Position numbers and translations under genes: made by a program. A stretch of 64,000 nt of DNA from Parus major (taxonomy: Eukaryota > Chordata > Aves > Passeriformes > Paridae), in NCBI RefSeq assembly GCF_001522545.3, contig NC_031770.1, positions 91,530,339 through 91,594,338 on the forward strand. The letters are read 5' to 3'. Below the pieces are notes generated by a model that did no database searches, was not told the DNA's origin, and saw only the letters and a list, made by a program, of their open reading frames with translations. Below, one piece after another: positions 14,023 to 26,889 of this stretch; the first letter of the stretch is position 1; each line of letters starts with the position of its first letter.

Positions 14023-15020
14023 TGTAGTGTGCTGGCCCTGGCTGGATGACAGGCACCCACCAAAGCTTCTCCATCACCCCTCTCCACAACTGGACAGGGG
14101 ACAGAAAATACAACCAAGAATTCATGAGTTGACATAAGAACTGGGAAAGATCACTTACCAGATACTATCACGGGCAAATAGACTGGAGTTAGAGATATTG
14201 CATTTATCACTAACAAAATCAGAGCAGGGTAATGTGATGTAAAGACCTTATAAAGACTTTCTCTCACCCTTTCCTCCTTCCCAGCTCTACCTCCATCCCC
14301 AGCTGCACGGGTTATGTGGGAGTTATGGTCAGTTCATCACAGCTTGTTTCTTCTGCTGCTCAGGGAGAGGATTCCTTCCCTGCTCCAGCATGTTGTCTTT
14401 CCCATGGGAGATAATTCTCCATTAACTTCTCCAATGTGAATCCATCCCATGGGCAGCAATCCTCCCCAAACTGCTGCAGAGTGGGTCACTCTTCCATGGG
14501 ATGCAATCCTGCAAGGACAGGCTGCTCCAGCATGGGTCCTTTACAGGGTCACAAAGTCCTACCAACAAACTTATTCTAGTGTGGGCTCCTCTCTCCACAG
14601 GCCTGTGGGACCATGCATCTGCATCCCTGTGGTTCTCCATGAGCTGCAGGGGCACAGCTGCCTCACCATGGTTCTCACCACGGGCTACAGGGGAATCTTA
14701 GCTCCGGTGCCTGAAGCTTCCTCCCTCTCCTTCTGCACTGACCTTGGTGTCTGTAGAGCTGTTCCTTTCCAATGTCCTAACTTTACTTTTCTCTGGTTGC
14801 AATTATAACTGCAGAACAACTTTTTTTCTCTTCTTAACTCTGTTATCCCATAGGTGTTACCACCTATTCTAATTTGCCCAGCCTTGACCAGCAGTGGGTC
14901 CATTTTGGAGCCGCCATGGATTGGCTCTGATATTCTGGAAGCTTCTCACAGAGCCACTCCTGCAGCACCTCCCCCCTCCCCAGCCTTGCTACCAATTTTT
15001 GTCAGTGCAAAGCCAACACA
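14023..15020 (-). mobile_element. Near full-length solo LTR of a bird ERV family
   Basis: About 1 kb of GC-rich sequence starting tgtagtgtgctgg and ending near gccaacaca. It contains the family's landmarks in order: the box ggatgacaggcacccacc, the poorly conserved AT-rich part near 14200, a series of imperfect internal repeats of the type ctccagcatgggtcctt and tcccatgggcagca (14375-14600), the block ggttctcaccacgggctaca, and the terminal part around gttatcccataggtgttacc. No gag, pol or env sequence is attached, so it is a solo LTR. Several chance frames (up to 119 codons) run through it. It ends about 875 bp before the CSMD1 exon at 15895. The target-site duplication is not evident. Confidence 0.85.
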
Positions 15021-15055
15021 GTCTTTATGTCAGTTCTTCCTTTTTTTCAGCTGGA

Positions 15056-15094
15056 TATACCATACATATCATACATATCATATCATACATATGT
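15056..15094. repeat. Short CATATCATA-type tandem repeat
   Basis: Imperfect repetition of catacatat and catatcatacat units immediately downstream of the LTR. Probably simple-sequence expansion. Confidence 0.7.
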
Positions 15095-15499
15095 TCAGGA
15101 TAAAAAGCAGATGTGTGTTTGGGTTTTCTGTATATTCAGTGTTCTGCTTTATGTCTTTTGTTTATGATGGATAACTTTTAACTTCACATTTTCCTTAATT
15201 ACAATTTTAGGAATGTAACAGGAAAAAAGGGGAGACAATGTTCAGATTGTTTTGAGAGTTCAAATTGTTTTGAGAGTACGATAAGTTTAGATATTTATAT
15301 AAATATTATCATTTAATTATCTTACAGTCTGGACAGAGAAAAAAATGGAGGCAAAAGAGTGGAAGATTATAGGATACCTTGTCTTTCTATTCTTAGCGGA
15401 AAACAAAAAACAGAGATTTGAGCCCCCATATTCAGCTGGCTACAAATGCATTGTTCAATTGGGTATTTTGTATATTTTTGAGATTATCTTCAGTCAAGG

Positions 15500-15572
15500 T
15501 AGTGATTGGTCAAAATTTGGACTCAATGATCTTGGAGGTATTTTCCAATCTAAATGGTGCTGGGATTCATAA
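15500..15572 (+). mobile_element. CR1 LINE 3' tail
   Basis: Contains ttggactcaatgatcttgga followed by ggtattttccaatctaaatg and gattcat, a diverged version of the CR1 terminal sequence on the + strand. Only the last 70 or so bases are recognisable. It lies about 320 bp before the CSMD1 exon. Confidence 0.75.
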
Positions 15573-15894
15573 AAATACTCCTTCTCTACAGTTCTACAGC
15601 ATCATAGTTGGGTTTGGGTTGGCCTTTTGTTTATTTTGCATCTTATGGACAGATTTTATTATGGAAATTTTATTTTCTCTTATACTGTCTTAATCTTACA
15701 ATGGTGTATTGTGAAGATTTCAGAAGGTGACTTCATCAAATGTTTTTTTCCTGTCTGAGGAAAACTTTGGGTCCTGGTTCAAGAAGAAATGGTAAAATAT
15801 GATTGTATTCAGGCAATGGAAGTTTATGTATGGGAAATGCAAAGAGTCATCTTTAGAGCTGCATGTCTAATCCGTTTTTTCCTTTACTTTGCAG

Positions 15895-15982
15895 TGACCC
15901 AGGGTGGGGATGCAATTGCATCTGATACATGTCCTGATCCTGGAATTCCTGAAAATGGGAAGAGGGTAGGCTCTGACTTCAG
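15895..15982 (+). CDS. CSMD1: CSMD1 internal exon: linker plus first part of the second Sushi (CCP) domain
   Basis: This 88-nt exon supplies 2 nt of a split codon, 28 whole codons and 2 nt of a second split codon. It reads TQGGDAIASDTCPDPGIP, then ENGKRVGSDF, with a final Arg completed by the next exon. The Cys of DTCPDPG is the first cysteine of a Sushi/CCP fold. The acceptor is strong: a pyrimidine tract and cag end at 15894, with a branch-point-like gtctaat near 15865. The donor is ag|gtaggc at 15983. From memory, human CSMD1 has SQGG, then CPDPGIPENG and GSDFR at this place, after its second CUB domain. CSMD1 is a large single-pass membrane protein made of alternating CUB and Sushi domains, linked to complement control and synapse biology. 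The open frame upstream to 15789 is intron, not an alternative start. CSMD3 is the main alternative. Confidence 0.93.
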
Positions 15983-16079
15983 GTAGGCACATTTAGTTTT
16001 CTATATGATCAAGAGGAAGGTATTTCATATTACCTTTATACACAGCCTGTGTACTAGTTTTAAAGCAAACCAATGAAAG

Positions 16080-16585
16080 TCAGAACTACAATTTAATAGG
16101 AAAATTAAAAGAAAGGCAGAAAACACTGCAACCTGACACCCTGTTGGTCAGGGTGGTGTAGCAGTCTGATTAAATGGTGGCTGCAGTCCTGTTGAAATGA
16201 CAGATGTGGTTCTGTTGAAGTGGTGATACCGTAGAAGCGTTTGGTTTTCCTATGAAGGTCCAGTGGTGGTTATGTAGCTCTTGTCCTCTGGGAATTCAGT
16301 GGATAAGGCCACTTGTGTTCCAAACCTCAGATTATATCCAGGTAGGAATGCTTGGTTCCTCCCCCTGGGTGGAGCATCTCACAATGGGATGATGGAATTT
16401 TATCAGTCATGCAGTGAGGCTTGATGGCTCAGTAGCAGAAGATATCTCTCTGGAGGGAGTTATCAGGGATGAGTCATGGAGGAGATAAAGAACACTGCCC
16501 CACCGGTGTTTAACAGCTTATGAGGATGGTCACAGAGTACATACTTTTGGTTACATTTTACACTGTAACCTAAGACACCCTGCAA
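16080..16585. mobile_element. LTR remnant of a third bird ERV family
   Basis: Recognised from ordered landmarks that I associate with an abundant passerine LTR: cagggtggtgtagcagtctg (about 16150), ggtggctgcagtcctgtt, ggttttcctatgaaggtcca, cctccccctgggtggagcat, caatgggatgatggaatttt followed by atcagtcatgcagtga, and a final part around gcttatgaggatggtcac. Edges are approximate and orientation is not certain. It starts about 100 bp after the donor of the 88-nt CSMD1 exon. Confidence 0.7.
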
Positions 16586-18084
16586 TTATAGATGTGTATC
16601 ATTTCCCTAGTTCTAAATATATTGATTCTTCAAAATAAATCTATTGAATAACATATTGTTTTTGCTTGAGTTGTTTTTTAAATCAATGCATTTAAATAGG
16701 AATTTTAGAGCATAATAATTTCATCAATGTAGAAAAATCAGAACTCCATGGACAGCATAGAAGAAGAAGAAGCAGAGAGTATTATCTTTTTTCCCTCTTT
16801 GTAAAAGCTGTTAAAAAGCTTGGAGAACATAGTGAACTCAGTGTCTGAGGCTGTGATGAATGCCATCTTTTTTTTCCTGTTTTCACCTTTTGTTATATTA
16901 AAAAAAAGAAGACAAAGTCAAATGGACCTCTCTAGAGAAAGGAGGAAGTTTTCTCTTTTCCCATTGAGGAAAAAAAGGCAGAGACTTGAAGGTGCAGCAG
17001 AGAAAAGAGTCAAAGGAAGGAGATGGGAGCCTCCAGCTCATGCAGAGATCTATAAATTGCTCAGTGGAGAATGTACAGTCAAACCTAAGAGACAGGAACA
17101 ATTCATAAGAATTAGAAGGAATTATGCGAAGTTCTCTGCAACTCTAGAAAGCAAATTAATGCAACTTGCCTCCTGAATTAAGGCTCTTCCAACTTAGGGC
17201 ATAATTGACAGGAAAAGTAAATAAAAATATCTACTCCCTTTCTCATTGACATAGTTTTTGAATTTTTCTCCATTTATCCTCAAAGGAGTCTGAGAAATCA
17301 AAAAGAAGTCAAACATTAAAAGATTCAGTTATATGCAAAGTGATGGCTTCATTAGTGTCAGGGCAGCAGTGCAATGTGTTTTAAAAAATAATGAAGGTAA
17401 GTAAGATTTCAGTTAATAGGTTAAAGACACAAATTTTCTAGATGTTTGCTGATATCCTCTTCTATGTGTTCTGATTCAACTTGTCAAGCCCATATACTGC
17501 AAGTGAAATTGTATGATACAAAAATACAATATGTTTTTGCTGTCCAAAGGGCTGCTATTTTAGGAAAAGAAATGTGATTTCTATTTAGGTCTTTTTTAGT
17601 GTTTGATGTATTGCAGAGGTAAGCACTATACAGTAGAAGACTAGGTAAAAATGGGATGATAAAATATAACTCTTTCTCAAGAGGTATCAAAGTGCCTGTG
17701 TGTATTCGTCCAAGGAACACCTTTATATTCCTACTTTTATTTTGGAGAATATATTACTTTCCTGCTTGTGCAGGCATGCCTCATATCTCTCTTTTGCTTC
17801 AGTCTCTCCTCATAAAGCCATCAATGATGCAGAACATGTCACTTCTGAATTCCTCCAGTTCCTCCAAATAAAATACTTAATTGAAAGAATTAGTGGCAGT
17901 ATCTAGGATCACTTTGTTATCAGTGGGGAGAGAAAAGCATCTCTGGAAAGACTTAGCAGTAACAGGACTAGAGGCAGTGGAAATAAGGTGGGATGTAGTA
18001 AATTACTACTAGATTCAGGACTTTAAAAAAAAAAAGTGTTTTTACTATGAGAATAGTAAAACATTGAAATTTGTGAGAGAATTT

Positions 18085-18216
18085 GTAGAATCTCCATCCA
18101 GGGAGGCATTTAGAACTTACCCAAGCAGGTCTCTGAGCCCTCTCTTCCAACTGGGCTTGCTTCAAATGGACTAGATGATGTCCTCTTCCAATCTAATTTA
18201 TTCTGTGAATCTATAA
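18085..18216 (+). mobile_element. CR1 LINE 3' fragment
   Basis: The + strand has an old CR1 3' end: gaatctccatccagggaggc, then ggactagatgatgtcctctt and ccaatctaatttattctgtg. About 130 bp remain. Confidence 0.82.
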
Positions 18217-21200
18217 ATATCATACAGCTTTTATGTGTTCATGATACACTGCTGGCCAAACAGACTCTCATCTAGCTAGTCCAAATCAATGGCATATGAA
18301 CAATTGTCAAGAAACAGCAGCAAGTCTAAGAGCACTGATAAGCTCAAAGAGGGTAAGAAAGAAAATTACATCTTTTCACCTATAGTGGGTAGTCTGTAAA
18401 TTGAAAGGGAACTAAAAATAGTTTAGGTGAAACAGGTTCAAAGATCCAAAATGTGAGAACCCAAATATGGAAGATCTCAACAACAAATTACCGAGCAATG
18501 TGTAAAAATACCAAGAGGGAAAACCCAAAAGAACCTTAAAGCTCAAAGTACATTTTAAGATATCCAGGGGAATCTAATGTCAAAGAACCTTGCAAACCAC
18601 ACACAGCTATGTTTTGAACACAGTCTCTTCGGAATGAATGTGGGTTAAAGGTATCTTAAATGCCTGGAGCTTACTTACGAGCAATGCTTATGCCTACTAA
18701 ACTGACAGAAGGCTTTTTTCCTCCCTTCTTCATCCCTTCCAGCCTCTTAGAGTATCATAATTTCACCAAGTGCATCTTACTGTTCATGGGGATTAATGAA
18801 TGCATAAGGTGTTCAACAAGCAATATTGCATAACATAAGATAAATAAAACATGTTTTATACTTTGATTCACATTAATTGTGTATATGTTTTGGGCCTCCA
18901 GTTCTGAATATTATTTGAGAGAAATAACAGTTTGTGTTCTGCTTAAACATTACTTATTATCTGAAAATTCATTACAAAACAGCAACTGTTTTTCATGTAC
19001 TATAAAATTTGTTAATATCTATTTAAAACATATCTATCTTAAAGTTAGCTGTCTAAATCTAGATGGACATTTAAATAGAGAATTTTGCTGGATTTTGTTT
19101 TTTGTTGTTCTGAAATGACAAATAAAGCTCTTCCATAGGAGAAGGGGAATAATATTTGCTGCTGCTTGCATTTCTCCAATGTAATAAAAGTACTCTGGAG
19201 AGTAAAGAAAGGCAATGTTTTGTTGTTTTTTTTTTTCTTTTCTAAGAGGCAAGTATAAACACCAGAAGGAGCTATTGTTCTTGTCAGGAGAATGACAACT
19301 GTGAATATTAATCTGAACTAAAACATGTGAAAATGCACATTATTCAAAATCTTTTCCAGTCTACTGAAAGACATGTTATAAGTGAAATTGATGGAAAGGC
19401 AGAGGGTTTATTTTCAAGACAACCTGAGACCCAACTGATTCAGTGATGACAAGTTCTTTGAAAAGGGTTTCATCGTTTTCAGCATAATAATGACATTCAT
19501 TCTAATATCATAAAGCAAACAAAAAGGTATTGAAATCTTAACCTTTTCATTCTGTCCTCCTGCCACGCTTCTACTGGGTTCATTTCAGGAAGTAAGGAGA
19601 TGATTTTCAGTGATTTTAAAACAATCCAATGGATATTTGAATTCATTTTGGGGAGAAATGGCAAGTCAGATTTGGCTGGAGTAATGAGAATATAATCAAT
19701 ACAATTTTGAATATATATCACATTTTATTTTTATGTGAGATTGCAAACCAGTAAATTGTTTAAATGAAATCTGAAATGTATCTAAATAATACTGTTTTCA
19801 GCTCTGCTTAAATATCGTATGGTATGTGTGGTAATGTGAAAATGCAGACATTTACCACACTTGTAAAATAAATGGATTTTATATTTCCAAAATAGATTTT
19901 GAAAATTAAATTAACTTTTTAATGTTAATATTTAATTTTTTTAAAAAAATGCTTCTTCCAGTCACATTTTAGCATTCTTTATAAAGCCACAAATTATGTT
20001 TTGTTGGAGTTAAAATTTGAAATATAAAAAGAAAAATGAGGAAACAAAGTTCTTCCCTGTATTTGAAGTTTACAGAGAGAAGTAACAAAGTAAAACACAA
20101 GACTTCCAGTGCCCACTGTTTTTGCTCAGTGACTAGGGAGGTAGAGATGTAGAAAAAACCCAACAAACCAACAACTCCTCACAACGGATTAAAACCATTC
20201 ATTGTTAACTAGTGGATAGTAAATGAACCAGTAATTTTGTTTGAAATCACATATCAAACAAGCTATAAGGCATCTTCAAAAGGATGTCCCCTTTTGGGAA
20301 ACTGTCAAGTTTAATGGAGAGACTCAGCAATCTTGATGTGTGAATACTTTTATTGCAGACTATATTCCAGATGCATTCCCTCTCCTAAAATTCTTATTTA
20401 GATCCATAAGGAGCATTGGAGTACTTCGTGTCCTTACCTTGCTCTTTAATGTAACATCTTTTTTCTATGTTTCTTCTTTGTTTTTATTATGTTGTATTCA
20501 GCATATTTATTTTGTGTCTCTTAGTTTGTGTTCAGACATTCAAAAGATTATACCCTCTGTGTAAAACGTACGAAGTTCACATTAATTGTCCCTAGGTCCT
20601 CAGACCCAAGCTATTTCCAGAGCTTTAGGAAAAAAAAATACCAACCCCCTGAAATGTGTATTTTGTTGAATAATACTGAAACAAATTGAATCATCATAAT
20701 TGTGTATCTTAAATTACTATGTAATGTTTTATGTATGCATTAATAAAAACTTTAAAAGTATTTCTACAATGACCAAAACCCAGTCTAAACTCAAAATCCT
20801 TAACTTATTTCATTAGACATAAAAATATTTGCATTCTTCCAGCTCATTTTTCCCAGTCCTCCTTCTTTCTTTCTGGAGGGAATATTCAGGTATTTTAAAT
20901 TATAAATTGCTGTTGCAGACATCCAATAATTATACTCTAAATTTTACTTTATATTTTTGTATATGCGCAGTTTTGTAATTCTCCTTATGTGCCTCGATTG
21001 TAGCAAATTTAAGGGAAATGTTTCTCACTTTGCTTCATGTAACATTACACTTATGGGTAATTTATCTAATATGATTTTTAAATACTTTAGTTCTCAATTT
21101 GCATTTATCACTGCTAGGTAATTGCTTTGGATTTTCCCCCTGTTTCCTTAGAAAAATAAATACAGGGATCCTAATACTAGAAAATAGGAGAAAATTCCAC

Positions 21201-22566
21201 TAAAATGTCAGATTAATGAGTAATATTTTCTTTACCAATAAAATATTTTTTTTTTTATTAATTTGACATATTTATTTAGAAAAATGTTTGGTCTCTTTCT
21301 GAAGGTTTAAGAATTTTCTATAGATTATGTCAAGTGTAAAATAAACATGATTTTAGAAACTTACATTACTCTTACAGAATTTTTTCATTTTGCATGACCT
21401 ATGAAGAAAAAAGGCCAACATTTTCCCTGTCTTTCTGAGTTTTCTTATTTACCAGCTCAAGAACAAAGTGATAGGAAAAGCCATTTTTAAAGCTTTTCTA
21501 TATTTGAAACATCATATTAAAATTTTAAAATTAACAAAAAAATAATAAAAGAAAGCAATTCTATTAAAATTTTCTTAAAGAATGAAAAGAACTGTAGAAA
21601 CACATCATAATATCAATAAACAATATAGTTAGTGTTTGTGAGATTCTCTGAGAAATTAAGAAAATACTTGCTCATGAAGGGTGGGAATGAGCTGGGTGAT
21701 AGTGAATGACATTATATGCAGTTCTTCACAGCACAATTTTAAGCATTGAGCCTCCTGACTGTCATATAGCAATCCCCTGGTGTTTAGGGCTCAATAACTT
21801 ACAGAGACTAAACTGAGAAATCTGCTTTATTGAGTTCACTTAGTTCACAACATGGGACTATCAAATACAGGTTTAAAGTGCAGGAAAACAAACAACAGAA
21901 CCAGTTAATTATGATGGGAACAAAGAATGTCACAAATAATAAGTGGAGCCAGATATCTACATAATGTTTAGGTAAACTCTCTGATATAGATCATAAGTGT
22001 ACACAGTTTTTGAAAATCTTTATAACAATTGGGCAGCATAAATAATTCCAGAGGGCCACATTTCAGTGTTACAAGTGTAACAGTCAAATTTCATTCCTAA
22101 AAAAAATTATCATTTAATGTGCTGCTTAAGAGGAAATTTTGACAAGGTCAGGAATATTTAGTGAATTATTGTCATTGGCTGAAATTAATATTTCCCAGCT
22201 GTATATGTTGACATATTTACATACCTAATTGCTTTTTCTCTCATTTGAGTGAATATAGCAATGTTGAAATTATTCATTAAGTTCTGATGCCTGAAAGAAT
22301 TTTGTTTATGTATTTTCTTAGATAAAATATATATCCATATATTCAATGAATTCATACTGTAAAAGAACATAGTGTCACAATTTTTTTGTATTCCTTAAAA
22401 GGTAGACAAACTGAATAATAGACCCTAGAGTATAAGTTGTTTTTTATGAATACAGTATTTATAGAAGATAATTTTGCACATTAATTTCTTTGTTTGGATT
22501 TTGAAATATTGTCACTTGGAATATATTTACAGTTGTTTGAGGATGTTGATATTAAAATATATTTAA

Positions 22567-22800
<234 letters not shown>

Positions 22801-24224
22801 TAAGCAAACTAAATCAGGGAACTATATCTCATGTATATGATTATAAATATACAAAGATTTTTATGTAGCTTGAAGCATACAATCAAATGTGTAGAAAGAA
22901 TATTAGCTACTTTAGGTAGCTAATTTCCTTTAAAGAGTTTTAATTTCACTTTATCTTCATTTTCTCATGATAAAGTAGTACTAATTAGTTAGTTTTATGT
23001 TATTTTTTTCTAAATTAATATTAAAATATTATATTCTCACAATTGTGCTATATTTCTCTCAGTCCCATATATTTACCTAGTCCTGATTTTTCAGTAAATT
23101 CCTTTCTGTTCATCTGTTTTGCTCAACTTAACATAAAACCTGGTCTTCTAACATTTCTAAATGTTTTCACATATAGATCCCTCTGCTTTAAATTCCTGTC
23201 CACCCCACTTTTATGGAGGAACAGAAAAAGTGGCTATTTGTTACTTTGTAATTTTTTCCATTGCAATCCACTGTCTGTAATAAAAACACAGAAAAATATA
23301 TAAATGCTGCCAAAGTATCTCAGAACTGAGCTGTACAGAAAAAAATAAAGAATGGATCTCTACATACAGAAATTTTTATCTCAGTTGAAAAATTGTTTTG
23401 GGTTGCACATTTAGATTGTACATGCCAATGAGAGCATTGACCCTTGAAATGTGCTTGCCTTATATTCTCCTAGAACCAGACAACCTAGCCAAGATAAACA
23501 GGGAAAACCACAGCCATTAATTGGAAAAGAAGAAAGAAATCATACAAACTGTTAGATATATTTTTATTGTCATTTTGAGGCAGATCAAAGTGATACTTCT
23601 TGTACACACAAAACCTTACACTAGAATGACTGTTACCAGAGCAGAAAATCCTATTTGTTTAAGAAACACTGGAGGATTTGTAACAACTGAACTTAAACTT
23701 TATTTTTTTTTTAAAGAATGAGCTAAAACATAATCTCATTTATACAAAACTCATATACTTCTCTAAAAAGTTTTCATTACCTAGTTATTTTTTAATTCCA
23801 ATTTTTTTTTTTTTTGCTCCTGCTGCCAGATTAGATTTTTTTCAACTTGCATAAACACGTGTTTCACTTCTCAATGATGTATAATTCTTGGTCAGTATTA
23901 TGACATTAATGTTTGTGGATTGCGAGGAGTGAAAGACGCAGGTTTTATTTGCAGTCTGTGTTACTCTCAATTCCTTTAATGATGATGCCAGTGTTCGTGG
24001 TGCTCATTTAAACACCAACTAACCATAATAAAATACACAGTGCAAAGAAGTGCTTATCACATTTTCTAAGTTATCATCGACTTAAAGTGGAAAAGCTGAT
24101 AAACTGCACGTGACTATTGTGAACTTAATGACTTCAAGAGTACATGACTTACTGAAGAAGCTGTTTGCATTTACCCCAGAATGGTGATTAACAAAGCTCA
24201 AAACTTAGGATCTGATGAAAAGTC

Positions 24225-24460
24225 ACAGGAACCATCTTGTTCTTGGCAAGCTCATGACATTACTTGAGGGGACACAAGAGTGGCTGGTGTCCCAGGGTCC
24301 CCAGTGGGGTCTGCTCCTGGTGCAGCTCCAGGCCCACACCACGCCCAGGTCACGGGCAGGGAGTGGTGGGAGGCACCAGAACTGCCCTCGGAAACTGCTG
24401 GGTGCTAGTGTAAATGCTCCCAGGTTCCTTGAATTCCACACAAAAACCCGACAGTGATCC
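24225..24460. other. Unclassified GC-rich island
   Basis: About 235 bases of distinctly higher GC than the surrounding intron, including cccagggtccccagtggggt and cacgcccaggtcacgggcag. It carries overlapping frames of about 80 codons on both strands. The frames look like consequences of composition, with no family I recognise. It could be an old LTR or SINE fragment, a processed copy, or a regulatory element. Confidence 0.4.
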
Positions 24461-25029
24461 ATTCCTGTTTTCTGTAGGCACTATAAAAGGCTATCTAACA
24501 TTTTTATGCAAGCTTTTGCAGTAACAAAACTCCTAAACAGACCTCTGGGCTCAACTTGAATTGTGCCTCTTGCTTGACTTCACCCCTTTCCCCTCCCCAT
24601 GCTTTAAATTTTATCTTGGATGTTTGAATAGGAGAAAGGTAAAAGAGTAACAGGTTGACTGAAAAATCTCTCTGCAAGGGAGATGTTTCTCAGCCTTTCT
24701 TCTTTGTAGACAGATACTGGAGACACCAGGTGTTTTGGGTTTGTTGGGGTTTTTTTATTGCTACAAAGTTGCACCACTGGATAAATTTCTGCTATAGCAG
24801 ACCTTAGGCAGGAGGAATTGAACATAAAGGAATCGATTGTGTGCTAGTTGTGCTGCTGGAGGTATGGTATTTCTACCATTTACTAGAAAGAAAGTGCCCT
24901 GTATTTCAAATCCCATTAATTTGTCCTTGTTATTCCCTCAGTTAAAATAATATAGATTGCTTGATAGAGCAGCAACATGCCAAGCTTTCCTTATTGTTAG
25001 TAGGCAGCATAGTGTGGCATACTTAAATG

Positions 25030-25142
25030 TGATTAGTTTTTGTGACACTTAGGGACATGATTTAGTGATGGATTGGACACTGATAACTTTTACACTCGGT
25101 GAACCTAGACCTCTTTTCTAACCTAAGTGATTCTATAACATT
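25030..25142 (+). mobile_element. CR1 LINE 3' tail
   Basis: gacatgatttagtgatgg, then ctcggtgaacctagacctct and ctaacctaagtgattctata form the terminal CR1 sequence on the + strand. Confidence 0.82.
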
Positions 25143-25327
25143 TTTTTTTTCCTGTGTTAATTACAGAGACCTTTTTAATAACGGTTAAATGCTTTTGTAG
25201 AATTTCCTATGTACATGAGGGGTTTTTTAGACTTCTACTGGGATTGTAACAGAAGATTTCCATGGGATGTGTCTGAGACTTAAGTTAAATTGGTGGGTGG
25301 CTATTAAAACAGTTTTAGTCATAAACG

Positions 25328-25395
25328 TGGAATCACAGAATGATGAGGGTTGGAAGGGAACTTAAAGATCATCTAGTACAAATGTCCCTGCATAA
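25328..25395 (-). mobile_element. CR1 LINE 3' tail
   Basis: ggaatcacagaatgatgagg followed by gttggaagggaacttaaaga and tcatctagt is the reverse complement of the CR1 terminus. Only about 70 bp are recognisable. Confidence 0.85.
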
Positions 25396-26664
25396 ATACA
25401 TAGACATTTCCACAGAAAATGGAGTCCTAGTTAATCAATCTTGTCATAATATTATAACGAGTTCTCAAAGTCTAGTCTCTAACACCATAACAACAGACCA
25501 GGTGCTGGTTATACATTGTGATGGAGGGATAGAAAATCTGATAGTTATTTTCATATAGCCCTTTTTTTTGTATTTGTACCAGTCACACTTCTATTCATGA
25601 AGATCAAGTTTCCTGCCAGCAGTTCGTGAAGAAACACTCATATTTTATGCTTTAGAATGGAGACAACCACAGACAAAGATGAAAACAAAAATTACTAAAA
25701 TTTTCTAATGTACCAGAAATATGTTTGGTGCTTTATTCCAATATTCAGAACAAGAATGACCAAGTTTTTAAAGAATCTAGTTGTTCCTCTTGCCTGTACT
25801 GAACCTTAAGTAACTGAAGGGACTAAATTACATCAGGAGGTAGTGGAAGATATATGGATAGATTCTGAGATTTATTTCTAAGATCTTAGAAATTATATGA
25901 TCTAGGCTCTCTCTTTAGCATGTTGACAAAGTGGTGTAATACCGTAAACGTGACAGTGACATTTTGAAATATTCTGAGTTCTATAACTCTGTGTCACTGG
26001 AAATCATATGTCTAAATTAAATATTTTTTAAATGTTTCTAGATACTGAACTATTTTGAGAAATTTGAATATTCTTGCAAAATCTATCCTTAGTGTTCTTT
26101 AGAAGATAACTGAATATGTTAAGTAATATGTTGTCAAAATTCTGACTATCTGGATCTGCTGAATGTGGCAGAGAGACTGTGATGGTTTCACAACTGAATC
26201 TGCTTTACCAGACTCAGACTACATACTGCCTAGAACCATTTTATATTTTTTTCATTCTAATTATATTTCCTATGGTGTAAAGAGCTAAGACACCACAGAA
26301 GGTCATGTTTAGGTTAAGGACATAGTTACATAAATATTGTGATACATGTGTTTCTTTCTCCAAGTCATGGGGAAATCATGAAGGATACTGACCCTTCTTA
26401 CATTCATGGGTAGAAGGCTCCCTCCATCTTTTTGGAAAGGGTAACTCTCTTTCCAAACATATGATAATTTTGAGAATTTAATCTACAGAAAGTAAAGATA
26501 AGGTATTGTAAATGTTGGGCTGATTAATTGAAAAGTGCTCATTTCTTCATCTGTAGGTAAACTTTCAGGATTATTATTTTTTTTGTCTGGCTAAAATATT
26601 TCTAAGTGCAGATTGTTAAAGAATATATCAGCATAGTAATGCTTTCATGGCAAGTTGTTGCTAA

Positions 26665-26889
<225 letters not shown>

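Larger units (their letters stand above)
1..15894 (+). other. CSMD1: 3' part of a CSMD1 intron (upstream of the first exon here)
   Basis: No exon, RNA gene or promoter can be supported in this stretch. Short frames are scattered at chance level, and codon content gives no recognisable protein family. I looked for the preceding CSMD1 linker exon (human text near KKAIELKSRG) and did not see it. Contents I can name are LTR remnants near 6.2-6.5, 6.8-7.3 and 14.0-15.0 kb, CR1 tails near 9.5-10.0 and 15.5 kb, and simple A-rich tracts. The remaining segments (1-4300, 4330-6180, 7270-9510, 9990-14020) are AT-rich sequence in which I see nothing definite. Old, unrecognised transposon remnants are likely. 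Confidence 0.8.

Noticed and set aside
14449..14808. 119-codon frame
   Set aside because: Within a solo LTR. GC-rich composition keeps several overlapping frames open.
15789..15894. Possible alternative N-terminus upstream of the first CSMD1 exon
   Set aside because: A strong acceptor with pyrimidine tract ends at 15894, and homology starts exactly there. The upstream codons are intron.
16820..17176. 118-codon basic frame
   Set aside because: Purine-rich intron sequence with no family resemblance or splice evidence.
21690..22100. Possible old LTR (segment with ctttattgagttcac and caaataataagtgg)
   Set aside because: A few LTR-like words but no ordered landmarks or termini that I could defend.
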